Below are positions 51,578-60,652 of a stretch of DNA of 64,000 nucleotides, piece by piece. The position numbers and the translations under genes are program-made. Positions within the stretch are counted from its first letter, which is position 1; every line of letters starts with the position of its first letter. Source of the DNA: Neobacillus drentensis (GTDB lineage Bacteria; Bacillota; Bacilli; Bacillales; Cytobacillaceae); assembly GCF_021560175.1 (NCBI RefSeq), contig NZ_CP091110.1, forward strand, positions 5,628,001 to 5,692,000. The letters are read 5' to 3'. Below the pieces are notes generated by a model that did no database searches, had not been told where the DNA came from, and saw only the letters and a program-made list of their open reading frames with translations.

Positions 51578-51850
51578 GTGGCGCTCGTATTCCCTTTTGG
51601 GTCAATGAATCGACCTTTCATTTACCGAAGTCGCGCTCGTATTCCGCTCTCGGGCAATGAACTGCCTCTTCATTGACCAAAGCAGCCCTCATATTCCGCT
51701 CTCGAGCAATGAACCACCTCTTCATTGACCGAAGCAGCCCTCCTATTCCGCCCTCGGTCAATGAAACACCTCTTCTTTTACCGATGCAGCCCTCATATCT
51801 CGCCCTTGGGCAATGAGCCGCCTCTACTTTTACCAAAGCAGCCCTCATCT
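51578..51850. repeat. Tandem repeat, about 52-bp period, five units
   Basis: Units of the form TTCATTGACC(G/A)AAGCAG + CCCTCATATTCCGC + TCTCGAGCAATGAACC repeat about five times with 10-20 percent divergence between the lacZ start and the upstream permease gene. A 76-codon open frame across them is a by-product. Each unit carries inverted TTCATTGA/CAATGAA pairs, so it could fold. Confidence 0.8.
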
Positions 51851-51906
51851 ACCAATTTTCATCCATGAACCGTATCAAAAACAACAGAAATTTTTCAAAA
51901 AAATGT

Positions 51907-52734
51907 CTATTTCACCGATCCCATCATCCCTGCAACAAAGTGCTTCTGCATGATAAAGAAAATCAACGCAGCCGGCAGCGTGGCAATCACGATCGCCGTC
52001 ATAATCATTCCGAAATCTGGTGAATAACTAGACCCAAGAACAGAAATCAATAACGGAATCGTCTGATGCTCCGGAGACTGCAACACAACAAGCGGCCATA
52101 AATAACTATTCCAGCTAGCCATAAACGTAATAATCGCACCGGCAGCATAAGTCGTTTTCATCGTTGGCAAATAAATTCGGAAAAAACAGCCAAGCTCGGT
52201 CAAACCATCAATACGACCTGCTTCTAAAATATCCTTTGGAAACATTTTCGTACTCTGGCGAAAGAAAAAGATCAAAAACGCCGTTGTCACCGTTGGTAAA
52301 ATAACCGATGCAAACGTGTCAATTCCCAAAAACGGGACAGATTGAGAAATCATGCCAAACATTCTGAACAAAGGAACCATGAGAGCCGCAAATGGAATCA
52401 TCATCGACAATAACAAGAAATTAAACACCATGTCTTTTGCTTTACTTTGATAAATCTCAAATCCATAGCCCGCCAAGGAAGCAATCAGCAAAGAAAGCAC
52501 GGTGGTCGTAATGGAAATCTTGGTTGAATTCATTAAAGCAGGTACAAGGTCGACCGTGTCCAACAGATGGTGTAAGTTCTCCATAAAATGGCTGCCTGGT
52601 AATAAACGGCCTTTTGTCACATCGACTGATTTATTGGTGGCGCTAACAATCATCCACAAAAATGGAAAAATAGAAACGATGGCACAAACGGCTAAAAATC
52701 CATAGCTAAATACTTTTTTAATCATTTTTATCAC
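51907..52734 (-). CDS. Carbohydrate ABC transporter permease (MalG/LacG type)
   Basis: 275 residues, six helices. The cytoplasmic EAA-type loop reads EAGRIDGLTELGCFFRIYLPTMKTTY, the contact site for the ATPase. Signature features of CUT1 second permeases: N-terminal FLWMIVSATNKS and C-terminal KHFVAGMMGSVK. It overlaps the upstream permease by 17 nt. Partner of the solute-binding protein at 53830. No ATPase gene in the operon; a shared MsmX-type ATPase is expected. Confidence 0.9.
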   Translation of the reverse strand: MIKMIKKVFSYGFLAVCAIVSIFPFLWMIVSATNKSVDVTKGRLLPGSHFMENLHHLLDTVDLVPALMNSTKISITTTVLSLLIASLAGYGFEIYQSKAKDMVFNFLLLSMMIPFAALMVPLFRMFGMISQSVPFLGIDTFASVILPTVTTAFLIFFFRQSTKMFPKDILEAGRIDGLTELGCFFRIYLPTMKTTYAAGAIITFMASWNSYLWPLVVLQSPEHQTIPLLISVLGSSYSPDFGMIMTAIVIATLPAALIFFIMQKHFVAGMMGSVK

Positions 52735-53671
52735 CTGCCACTTTGAACTGGATGATCGAGAAGATCACGATCATAATCACAATTGCGTACGATACGGTTG
52801 CTGCATACCCGAAGTCAGGCGTGTATTTAAAGGACAAGTTGTAGATGTACTGGGAAATTGTCATCGTCGCGTTGCCCGGTCCACCTTGGGTAATATTCAT
52901 GACTTCATCAAACAACTGAAGGGTACCGATTGTTGACGTAATCGACGTAAATAAAATGATCGGCTTCAACATTGGGATAGTAATTTTGAAAAAAGTTTGA
53001 AAGCTTGAAGCCCCATCAATCTTGGCCGCTTCATAAATTGATTGATCAATATTTTGCAGAGCAGAAAGATAGAAAATCATGTTATATCCGGTCCAGCGCC
53101 AAGTAATCGCCACAATGATCGCGATTTTTGCCCAGAAGGGATCAGTCAGCCAATGAATCGGCTCGGAAATAAGCGATAATTTTACGAGGAAAATGTTAAT
53201 AATCCCTTGCTCACCAAACAAATATTTAAAGATAACCGAGTAAGCCACCAGTGAGGTGACACATGGCAAAAAGATCGCCGTGCGGAAAACGCCTTTCAAT
53301 TTCATCGTTTTATCGTTCAGCATAACGGAAATAAATAAGGCCAGAAGAATCATCACCGGTACTTGAATAATTAAATAAATGACCGTATTCTTCACGGTTG
53401 TAAGGAATGTTGGATCCTTCAATAAGCGGGCATAGTTTTCAAAGCCGACAAATGTAAGGTTTGTACCGGTGCCGGATTGCAACGACATGATAAAAGCCTG
53501 AACCATTGGATAAAAATAAAATACACAAATCATCACAGCGGCAATGGCAATAAAAGACCAGCCAATGGCGGTATTTTTGATCCGAAAGCCTCGGGTAGAA
53601 TGGACAGTTTGGATATTTTGCTTCGTTTTTGCAGTAATCAATCGACTCAACTCCTTATTAGAAAAGCGCAA
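52718..53671 (-). CDS. Carbohydrate ABC transporter permease (MalF/LacF type)
   Basis: 317 residues with six helices after a cytoplasmic N-terminus. EAA loop: EAAKIDGASSFQTFFKITIPMLKPII. First permease of a CUT1 importer. It is preceded by a 160-bp gap holding a strong hairpin, so it is probably expressed at a lower level than the binding protein. Confidence 0.9.
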   Translation of the reverse strand: MRFSNKELSRLITAKTKQNIQTVHSTRGFRIKNTAIGWSFIAIAAVMICVFYFYPMVQAFIMSLQSGTGTNLTFVGFENYARLLKDPTFLTTVKNTVIYLIIQVPVMILLALFISVMLNDKTMKLKGVFRTAIFLPCVTSLVAYSVIFKYLFGEQGIINIFLVKLSLISEPIHWLTDPFWAKIAIIVAITWRWTGYNMIFYLSALQNIDQSIYEAAKIDGASSFQTFFKITIPMLKPIILFTSITSTIGTLQLFDEVMNITQGGPGNATMTISQYIYNLSFKYTPDFGYAATVSYAIVIMIVIFSIIQFKVAGDKND

Positions 53672-53705
53672 GCGTCCTGTTCAGCGGACGCTGGAGCTAG
53701 ACAAT
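53662..53705. repeat. Dispersed Bacillaceae-type intergenic repeat, copy 2
   Basis: GAAAAGCGCAAGCGTCC...GGACGCTGGAGCTAGACAAT, similar to 1941-1992. It covers the 5' end of the MalF-type gene region. Confidence 0.5.
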
Positions 53706-53723
53706 TCTCAATTCTATTTTTTC

Positions 53724-53813
53724 AAAAAAAGCCCCGGAACCATCTCACCTGACGTATGTTGATCGCTCCATTAAACCAATTAGGAGAAGCCGGTGAGTTC
53801 CCGAGGCTTAATT
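53724..53813 (-). terminator. Attenuating hairpin between binding-protein and permease genes
   Basis: On the minus strand AAGCCTCGGGAACTCACC and GGTGAGATGGTTCCGGGGCTT pair over about 20 nt and are followed by seven T. The arrangement fits partial termination or 3' protection of the binding-protein mRNA. Confidence 0.7.
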
Positions 53814-53829
53814 TCTTATTAAATTCAGC

Positions 53830-55116
53830 TTATTTAATTTGCGCCTCAGCTTGTTTTTGGGCATCTTCTAACGCCTTATCAAGCTTTTTACCTTTAATAT
53901 AGTTTTGAGCTTCCACTGCTAAAAGGTCTTCAATCGCATACGTATGCAAGCCATAGTTGATTTGTGGAATTTGCTCGGTCCATTTCGCAAAATCAGAAAC
54001 AACCTTCTGTCCGCCAAAGAATTCGTCAGCGGCCTGATACGCTTCACCTTTAGTTGCAGGTGCATACGTACCGATGGCACCCATTTCTTTATTCAAGGTC
54101 TGATAGAAATCAACGTTTGAGCCAAATGTTTTGGCAAGGAATTCAGCTGCTTTTTCTTTTCCAGGAACATTTAAAACATACCATGAGCTTCCGCCTAAGT
54201 TTGTAGCGTTAACGGCCCCTTCAATATCAAGACGAGGCATTGGAACAACTGCCCATTTACCAGATTGTGCTGCTTCTGCCTTTACAGACGGGGTAATCCA
54301 GTTACCTGTAGGAATGGTTGCAACATCACCGTTGTTAAATCCAGCTAAGAATTGACTCCAGTCAGAAACAGGTGTGACTAAATCGGCATCTAAAAGCTCT
54401 TTATACGTTTCAAAAGCAACTTTCAATGCTTTATTTCCAGCTAAGTTAGGTGTTTTGCCGTCTTCTTTTGTATACCAAGATCCAGCTGATTGGATCATCA
54501 TACGAATCAGACCAAGGTCGTTAGGGTCTTGTGTCAGCATGTTTTTACCAGTTGCTGCTTTTACTTTTTTCCCAATTTCAATGTACTTTTTCCAGTCAAT
54601 ATTTTGTAAATCGGCTACTGTGTAACCAGCTTTTTCTAAATAGTCCGTTCGAACGTAAAGTCCTGCTACACCCGTATCAAATGGAAGGCCGTAGTTTTTA
54701 CCATCCACGCTTGTTGGAGCAATTTTATACTGTGCAAAATCTTTTGCATTAAATTTTCCAGTTAAATCATAGAACATATCAGGATAAGCCTGAAGGAAGC
54801 TTTGAGCACGATAATCTTCAATCAATACAATATTTGGCAGACCCTTAGTCGTGCCAGAGCTTAAGCTTGTATTCAACTTTTGAATAATGTCATCTTGGGC
54901 ATTTTCAATTACCTGAATATCAACGTCTGAATTGATCGACTTATAGGCATCTTTTGCTAGTTTCATCGCTTTAATATTAAAATTAGGATCCCATGCCCAT
55001 ACCGTTACTTTATTGGTATCCTTTGAAGTTCCTGAAGCCTCTTCTGTTTTCGAACCTGAAGAACAGGCAGCTAACATCAGGATACTGACTAATAATAGTG
55101 CAAGTACCTTTTTCAT
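53830..55116 (-). CDS. ABC transporter sugar-binding lipoprotein
   Basis: 428 residues. Lipoprotein signal MKKVLALLLVSILMLAACSSGS with the lipobox Cys (18), followed by a type-1 extracellular solute-binding domain (VTVWAWDPNFNIKAMKLAKD; GNDVATIPTGNW-like GFNNGDVATIPTGNWITPSVK). Captures an oligosaccharide outside the membrane for the two permeases. With alpha- and beta-galactosidase in the operon the ligand is probably a galactoside. A cre site precedes the gene. Confidence 0.92.
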   Translation of the reverse strand: MKKVLALLLVSILMLAACSSGSKTEEASGTSKDTNKVTVWAWDPNFNIKAMKLAKDAYKSINSDVDIQVIENAQDDIIQKLNTSLSSGTTKGLPNIVLIEDYRAQSFLQAYPDMFYDLTGKFNAKDFAQYKIAPTSVDGKNYGLPFDTGVAGLYVRTDYLEKAGYTVADLQNIDWKKYIEIGKKVKAATGKNMLTQDPNDLGLIRMMIQSAGSWYTKEDGKTPNLAGNKALKVAFETYKELLDADLVTPVSDWSQFLAGFNNGDVATIPTGNWITPSVKAEAAQSGKWAVVPMPRLDIEGAVNATNLGGSSWYVLNVPGKEKAAEFLAKTFGSNVDFYQTLNKEMGAIGTYAPATKGEAYQAADEFFGGQKVVSDFAKWTEQIPQINYGLHTYAIEDLLAVEAQNYIKGKKLDKALEDAQKQAEAQIK

Positions 55117-55148
55117 CTAATTTCCCCCCAAGTATAATTCAGTATCTT

Positions 55149-55162
55149 TGTAAGCGTTATCC
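55149..55162. promoter_or_regulatory. CcpA cre site of the galactoside operon
   Basis: TGTAAGCGTTATCC matches the cre consensus at 13 of 14 positions. GTAAGCG/CGCTTAC also form an inverted repeat here, 33 bp upstream of the binding-protein gene. Confidence 0.7.
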
Positions 55163-55292
55163 CGCTTACAAGTACAATGTTAGCACCCTCTAAGGGGAAT
55201 CCGTTAGGACGATATTTTTATAAATTTGTACTATCTTTACAAGGTGAATCCGCTTACTTTTTTAAAAATTGGACTATTTTTAGATTTTAGGA

Positions 55293-57074
55293 CTATTTTT
55301 GGATCGGAAGAGAAACTCGCACCTTTGTCCCTTTGCCAAGCTCACTCGTGATGGTTACCCCGTAGGATTCACCATAGATCAGTTGAATTCGCTCATGAAC
55401 ATTTCTTACCCCAATCCCGGAGAATGCCTGTTTTCGCTTCGTACTAGGCAGATGGCTTTCCTCTGAAATTTCCATCCCATCCCCATTATCGACAATCTCG
55501 CAAATCAACTGATCTCCTTCCAGCCAGACGAGGACATGAATAGATCCTTCTGGTTTATGGTTGAAGCCGTGAAAAAAGGCATTTTCCATAAAGGGCTGAA
55601 GAATCAGTTTTGGTATTTGCAGGTCCAGACAATCTGGTGAAACGAAGTAGTTGACTTTAATCCGGTCACCGTAGCGTTTTTGATTGATGAAGACATAATT
55701 TCGTAAATTATCGACTTCCTGCTTTACCGTAATCGTTTCACTAACATTACCAAGTGTGTTCTGCAATAAGGAAATTAACGATTGAATCATCAATTCGGTT
55801 TCTTCCTTACTTCCCTGCCCCACCATAAACTTGATCGAGGCCAATGTGTTGTATAAGAAATGCGGGTTTATTTGCTGCTGCAGGGCGGCGAGCTCGGCAT
55901 TACGGCGCTGTTTTTGTGATAATACCAGCTGATCGACATATTCGTGGAGTTCATCCAGCATCGAGTTAAACGCCGTGCCGATCTGCCTTGTTTCGTACGT
56001 ACCAGACACTGAAACATATTCGTCAAAGTCATGTTCTGATGCACTTTTAATTTGCTTGACCAGCTTTGACAAGCCATTTGTCAACCGCCTCGAGGCGAAA
56101 AGCACGAAAAATAGAGCCACAAAGACAATCCCCATTGAAATAAGCAGGATTTTCTTTTTGTCAATTAAATCTCCAAACGCGGTTTCCTTATCAATGATGT
56201 TAAGCATGTACATATCAAAAGATGGGAGATATTCCATCATAATGATTTGTTCCTTACCCATAAAATCTCCGATAATTTGATTATCCTTTTCGTTCTTCCC
56301 GATTTCGACGGCATAATCCCGCAGCTCGGGTGATTTTTTACCGATAAGGTTAGACAGATTACTCGAAACAATCGTGCCTTGCTTATTAATTAAAAAAACA
56401 TTATTACCTGGAGTGGTGTAATTGGAATAAAATTTTCTAAATTCACTCTCTCGAATGGTAATATACATGGATCCATAGACAATTCCAGACCGATCCATTA
56501 ACGCCTTGGATGCAATAATGTAATGACCTTCCTCTGTACCGTTACGGTGATCATATTGGTAGAGCAATCTTTTCGGGTTTTCCATTGTATTCCTTGTCAA
56601 GATGCTTTTCGTTAACGCTTCATCGGTGATCGGCCAATAGGTACGATCATTGGTTGCATAGTTCACGCCATTTTTCCCTCTTACCATAATGCCAACATCA
56701 TAAGAAGCCAAAGTGGGTTCAATCCGTTTTGTCAGTTGACTCAGGGTAAAAATGGACGCTAAACGGTCGACGTTCGATCCCTCTTTCGTGGTTAGCACGT
56801 CCTTGATCGCCACACTTTGCAGCAAACTGTTAGACGCCATCACCACCGCGTAGTGATACTTCTCAAAACTGTCTTGTACTTGGTCCATCACTTTCGCATT
56901 AGTAATGCTGAATTTTTCAAAAAAGAACTGCTCCGCCATGCGAATCGTTGTCCACGTGATCGTGATGGAAACGGTGATAATCATCAGGACGGTAATCAAA
57001 AACATCGTGATAAATAAATTGTTATGCCTAAAACGTTCTGGAATGAATCTCATAAGGTTACCATCACTTTTCAC
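55293..57074 (-). CDS. Sensor histidine kinase (YesM type)
   Basis: 593 residues. Two membrane helices (about 18-40 and 300-322) bracket an extracellular Cache-like sensor; HAMP, a His_kinase domain with the phospho-acceptor in LQQQINPHFLYNTLASIKFM and HATPase_c (ENAFFHGFNH, EIVDNGDGM, GIGVRNVHERI) follow. The start is GTG 57074, overlapping the regulator stop as GTGA; an in-frame ATG at 57053 is the alternative. Together with the AraC-type regulator it probably senses the sugar or binding protein outside and switches on the operon. Confidence 0.9.
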   Translation of the reverse strand: MKSDGNLMRFIPERFRHNNLFITMFLITVLMIITVSITITWTTIRMAEQFFFEKFSITNAKVMDQVQDSFEKYHYAVVMASNSLLQSVAIKDVLTTKEGSNVDRLASIFTLSQLTKRIEPTLASYDVGIMVRGKNGVNYATNDRTYWPITDEALTKSILTRNTMENPKRLLYQYDHRNGTEEGHYIIASKALMDRSGIVYGSMYITIRESEFRKFYSNYTTPGNNVFLINKQGTIVSSNLSNLIGKKSPELRDYAVEIGKNEKDNQIIGDFMGKEQIIMMEYLPSFDMYMLNIIDKETAFGDLIDKKKILLISMGIVFVALFFVLFASRRLTNGLSKLVKQIKSASEHDFDEYVSVSGTYETRQIGTAFNSMLDELHEYVDQLVLSQKQRRNAELAALQQQINPHFLYNTLASIKFMVGQGSKEETELMIQSLISLLQNTLGNVSETITVKQEVDNLRNYVFINQKRYGDRIKVNYFVSPDCLDLQIPKLILQPFMENAFFHGFNHKPEGSIHVLVWLEGDQLICEIVDNGDGMEISEESHLPSTKRKQAFSGIGVRNVHERIQLIYGESYGVTITSELGKGTKVRVSLPIQK

Positions 57075-58585
57075 ATCAATTGTTTTCTTCTGAACTGGCT
57101 CGGTGACAGTCCTTTTATTTTTTTAAATACCTTGCAAAAATAACTGTGGTCTGAATAACCAACCATCCCGCTGATTTCCGAGATGCGGGCCGTTCCTTGA
57201 ATGAGCAGCTTGGTTGCTTCTTCAATCCGGATCCGATTCAGGTATTCAATAAACCCTTCCCCATGATGGGTCGAAAAATAACTAGACAGATAGGAAGGAT
57301 TAAAGTGAAAATACTGAGCGACGCCTGTAAGTGTCAGCGGCTCGGTGTAATGATCATTCAGATAATCTAGTATTTTCTTAATCTGGTCATTTTCCGGTTG
57401 AAAGGCAGAGGTGTGGATCGTTTTTTTGGCTTCAGCAATAAATTCAGCCAATTTTTCTACGGCCTCAACTGCAGAGTGAGCATCCTCAAAGGCCTTAAAA
57501 TAGGTATACTTATCTTGCTCTAATTCCCTTACATCGTATTCCATATTGCTAAGCAGAATGAGGATGTTAAAGATAATGTTGCCAAAAAAAGACTTGTATT
57601 CGTACACGTCCGTTGTATAGCAGGCAGATAATGCGTTTACATGCTCCTGTAAATAATCAAACGCAGATTCAAAGTGCTGTCGCTTAAATTCACTCGTAAA
57701 CCAATCTAAATTAAAGTTCTCGAATTTAGGCGGAAGCTTCGGCAAATCTTCTTTTGTAAGGATCCGCTGCTCAGGAAAATAAAACTGATAGTTTAATAGC
57801 GGAAATAGTTCTTCTTTGTAGACATTACCAATCTTTGAGAAGTCCACAAACTCCTCACTGAGTGCAAAACGGAGACCTGCTTCAGACTCTGCTAAGTTTT
57901 TAGCAAAATGAATCAGTCTAGAAAAATCCTCACCGTTGACAACGACGATCTTTTTTTCAAAATAAAAAGAATAGTTATGCTCCGTTAAGCCTGTGGTCAT
58001 TTTTTTCTTAACATCATTAGGCAGTTCCGCTTGTCCGCTTTTAAGGTTCACACCTAACAAGCAAAATCGTGGATTCGGAAAGGCCGCAGATAGTTGTGCA
58101 GAATCATAGTCTGCTTGATAGCCAGAAATCAGTTTCGTAATCATTTGTTCAATAGAAGGATTTCCATCTACTGGCCTGTCCGCCGATTTAAGCGATGGTA
58201 TTCTGCTAGCTGCCTTCTTGAGCACGTTTAAGAGGCCTTCTGCATCAAGCTTCGGCTTTAAGATATAATCAACCACACCACTTTGAAACGTGGAGCGGAC
58301 ATAGTCAAAGTCACCATAACTGCTTAAGACAATTACTTCAATAGAAGGAAACCGTTCCTTCACGATTCTCGTTAATTCTTCTCCATCCATGATCGGCATG
58401 GCGATATCGGTAATAATAATATGAGGTCTTACAACCTCAATCATTTCAAGCGCTTCGACACCATGTGAGGCCTCTCCAACCACCTCAAAGCCTTCCTGTT
58501 CCCAATTAAGATAATGCTTAATCCCCTGCCTAATCAAAACCTCATCATCCACAATAAGAACTCGGCCTCGTTCCCCAGCTGTCAT
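57071..58585 (-). CDS. AraC-type response regulator (YesN type)
   Basis: 504 residues from ATG 58585 (GGAGGG upstream). The open frame continues through a REP copy to 58633 and would add a false N-terminus (MLRKHENRPPDSGG). The receiver domain (3-125) has acidic pocket DDE and phospho-acceptor Asp in IIITDIAMP; the middle is unassigned; the C-terminus (about 400-504) carries two AraC HTH motifs (LTGVAQYFHFNPSYLSSYFSTHHGEGF ... ISEISGMVGYSDHSYFCKVFKK). Likely activator of the galactoside operon. Confidence 0.9.
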   Translation of the reverse strand: MTAGERGRVLIVDDEVLIRQGIKHYLNWEQEGFEVVGEASHGVEALEMIEVVRPHIIITDIAMPIMDGEELTRIVKERFPSIEVIVLSSYGDFDYVRSTFQSGVVDYILKPKLDAEGLLNVLKKAASRIPSLKSADRPVDGNPSIEQMITKLISGYQADYDSAQLSAAFPNPRFCLLGVNLKSGQAELPNDVKKKMTTGLTEHNYSFYFEKKIVVVNGEDFSRLIHFAKNLAESEAGLRFALSEEFVDFSKIGNVYKEELFPLLNYQFYFPEQRILTKEDLPKLPPKFENFNLDWFTSEFKRQHFESAFDYLQEHVNALSACYTTDVYEYKSFFGNIIFNILILLSNMEYDVRELEQDKYTYFKAFEDAHSAVEAVEKLAEFIAEAKKTIHTSAFQPENDQIKKILDYLNDHYTEPLTLTGVAQYFHFNPSYLSSYFSTHHGEGFIEYLNRIRIEEATKLLIQGTARISEISGMVGYSDHSYFCKVFKKIKGLSPSQFRRKQLM

Positions 58586-58602
58586 TGATATCCCTCCAGA
58601 AT

Positions 58603-58652
58603 CAGGGGGACGGTTCTCATGCTTCCGAAGCATGAGAACCGTCCCTTTGCTT
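58603..58652. repeat. REP palindrome upstream of the response regulator
   Basis: GGGGGACGGTTCTCATGCTTC / GAAGCATGAGAACCGTCCC, loopless, about 20 bp before the start codon. Confidence 0.92.
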
Positions 58653-58751
58653 ACTAAAAAATTTTTCCCTTTACCCCTATATCGACACTGTTTTTAACTT
58701 ATACCAATTATAGTCTATCTATAGGTCTAATATAAATAGGGGGAATTATGT

Positions 58752-59258
58752 ATGAAGTTTCCAAAATTTATTAAACTCTTTTTTCCTGTATGTATGCTTT
58801 TTACTTTGTTATTACTGCCCTCATCTCTATCAAATGCATATGCACGAACTCAGGTTGCAAAGCACCCCATAACGGAGAATGCAGCCACCTATATTACTTC
58901 CTTCAATCTGGTCCATGGCAAATGGGTGGGGAAATTTGATTATATCCAATGGTATTTTGGCAAGGCTGCTGATAGAGAGTTTATAAAAGACTGTAAATGC
59001 TCGAAGGAAATGGATCATGCTCCAGATGGATACTGGATTCGAAACGTTAATCCCAAAATACGGACCTTTACTATTTCAAAATCGGCCCGCTATGTATTAC
59101 AAACACGAAGTTTATACAAAATCACCTGGAATGAAAATGTAACAAGAAGCCAGTTTATCACCTTTTTGAAACAACGAGATACGCACCACCAAATTCCTTT
59201 TCATATCGAAGTAAAAAATGGGGTTGTCACGAAGATTACCGAACAGTATATTCCTTAA
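58752..59258 (+). CDS. Secreted hypothetical protein
   Basis: 168 residues. N-terminal signal peptide (KFIKLFFPVCMLFTLLLLPSSLSNAYA, cleavage likely after AYA at about 31). The mature part is basic with two Cys in CKCSKEM and no recognised domain; ITSFNLVHGKWVGKFDYIQWYFG and the end FHIEVKNGVVTKITEQYIP look like a small beta fold. GGGGG lies 9 nt before the ATG. Function unknown. Confidence 0.75.
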   Translation: MKFPKFIKLFFPVCMLFTLLLLPSSLSNAYARTQVAKHPITENAATYITSFNLVHGKWVGKFDYIQWYFGKAADREFIKDCKCSKEMDHAPDGYWIRNVNPKIRTFTISKSARYVLQTRSLYKITWNENVTRSQFITFLKQRDTHHQIPFHIEVKNGVVTKITEQYIP

Positions 59259-59264
59259 TAGAAA

Positions 59265-59292
59265 CAGGGGAACGGCTCAAACCGTTCCCCTG
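59265..59292. terminator. Hairpin between convergent genes, REP-like variant
   Basis: CAGGGGAACGG / CCGTTCCCCTG with loop CTCAAA, flanked by GAAGCAG-type sequence on the minus strand. It resembles the outer part of the REP family with another core; terminator or divergent REP. Confidence 0.5.
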
Positions 59293-59302
59293 CTTCTATC
59301 TA

Positions 59303-60361
59303 TCACTCTCTATCTTTACAACACTTTCTTTTCTTACGGCACTTCAAAGGTACTTCTCTAACTTTGTCCGGACCCAGTCTTCTCAACATTTGAGAAACCT
59401 GTTGATTTAGCATTTTAACTTCTCTGCTCTCTTTGCGTTTTCTGTGGTGTCTGCGGCAATCCCCTGAACTACTACTCTCAAAAGATTCGAATAGATCAGC
59501 GTCTCCCGTTGAACTGAATGCACCAGAGTTAACCATTGAACTTAGAAGTTCCATCATTCTTCTACGCTTGTCCTTGTGGTGGCAGCCGCAATCCTCTGAA
59601 TCACTACTCTCTACAGGAACAAACGAGCTACTGCTCTCTAAAGAATCGAATGATTCATTGTCGGATGCAGAACTAAATCCGGCTGCGTTAACCGTTGAAA
59701 CAAAACCACTAGCAGAAACAGGGTCATTCAACACGACTCTACTTTGTCTAGCTACAGAACACTGAGTGCCATTGATGAAGGGATTGCTGGCAGGAATAAT
59801 GGGGAACATGACATTTTGTGGATCATTATTGTGACCACTGCCAGGGTTGGAAGGATCATTAATCGTAAAACTATTAGGGTCATTATTGTTCAAAAAGCGC
59901 CCAAATAGAACATGTCCAGATTCGTGAGCAAGGGCATACGAATCGAAGGCTCCGTCACTCATCACAGCATGTCCAACAAGTCCAAAATCAGTAGTACTAT
60001 TAAAAAATGAAAAAACTGGACCCGCGTTGCCGATGGCACCGGAGCTTAAAGTTTGTTCGCTTAAATAAACGACATATATAGCAGTCGCATTGTTGGTTTG
60101 AGTTTTGATATCATTAAGCAGACTTACAACCCTTGGGTCGCTATTGTCCGCAACGGTACTTGCCGGAATGGTATAATCAGGGCGGTAAAACACGCGTGAC
60201 GAGACAAAATTTATCCCGCAAGCTACTCCTGGAGCAATACCAGTATTCCAGACTTCATTAGAACGGCGGATATCTGCCTGGACCCTTGCCAGCCGCAGCT
60301 CCTCCGTATCACTTGACCTCGAGCCTCTAGTAAAAATGCTCACAATTGATACTGTTGCCAA
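59303..60361 (-). CDS. Metzincin-like putative zinc protease with Cys/His/Ser-rich tail
   Basis: 352 residues, start TTG 60361 after AAAGGAG (the open frame extends to 60391). HESGH (146-150) gives two zinc ligands and the catalytic Glu. Downstream GHNNDPQNVMFP resembles the third-ligand/Met-turn segment of matrixin-type metzincins (GHSxDPxxIMYP), but about 25 extra residues separate it from HExxH, giving ligand His177 and Met185. The C-terminal third has two related Ser/Cys/His/Arg-rich units (SLESSSS..DCGCHHKDKRRR and FESSSSGDCRRHHRKRK). No signal peptide. Catalytic activity is inferred from motifs. Confidence 0.7.
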   Translation of the reverse strand: MATVSIVSIFTRGSRSSDTEELRLARVQADIRRSNEVWNTGIAPGVACGINFVSSRVFYRPDYTIPASTVADNSDPRVVSLLNDIKTQTNNATAIYVVYLSEQTLSSGAIGNAGPVFSFFNSTTDFGLVGHAVMSDGAFDSYALAHESGHVLFGRFLNNNDPNSFTINDPSNPGSGHNNDPQNVMFPIIPASNPFINGTQCSVARQSRVVLNDPVSASGFVSTVNAAGFSSASDNESFDSLESSSSFVPVESSDSEDCGCHHKDKRRRMMELLSSMVNSGAFSSTGDADLFESFESSSSGDCRRHHRKRKESREVKMLNQQVSQMLRRLGPDKVREVPLKCRKKRKCCKDRE

Positions 60362-60469
60362 TTTGCTATCATCTCCTTTAACAAGGTTCAAACCTTGTCC
60401 AATAATAGATAATGGAAATAGTACAAGCTATGCCTGTGCGAAATTATCAGTGCATATAGCACAATTTGG

Positions 60470-60625
60470 GAAGCATAGGGACGGTTCTTTTGCTTCCTCT
60501 TTCCGCCCAAAAGAAGCGTAGGGACGGTTCTCTTGCTTCCCGTATCCACCAAAAGGAGCGTAGGGGAGGTTCTCTTGCTTCCCCTCTCCACCCAAAAGAA
60601 GCGCAGGGACGGTTCTCTTGCTTCC
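60470..60625. repeat. Tandem array of four REP left arms
   Basis: Four direct half-repeats AGGGACGGTTCT(C/T)TTGCTTCC begin near 60475, 60520, 60563 and 60606, i.e. every 43-44 bp. They are separated by short CCACC(C)AAAAG(A/G)AGCG-type linkers. No right arms are present. Confidence 0.9.
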
Positions 60626-60652
60626 CGAAGTTCCCCCTCATTAAGAAAACAC

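Noticed and set aside
51618..51848. 76-codon open frame upstream of lacZ
   Set aside because: It lies wholly within the 52-bp tandem repeat, with no ribosome-binding site and repetitive translation; a repeat by-product.
58586..58633. N-terminal extension MLRKHENRPPDSGG of the response regulator
   Set aside because: REP-encoded; the receiver domain begins right after ATG 58585, which has GGAGGG upstream.
60470..60625. Possible CRISPR array
   Set aside because: Only four repeats with linkers of about 15-17 nt that are themselves similar, no cas genes, and the repeat is one arm of the dispersed REP family.
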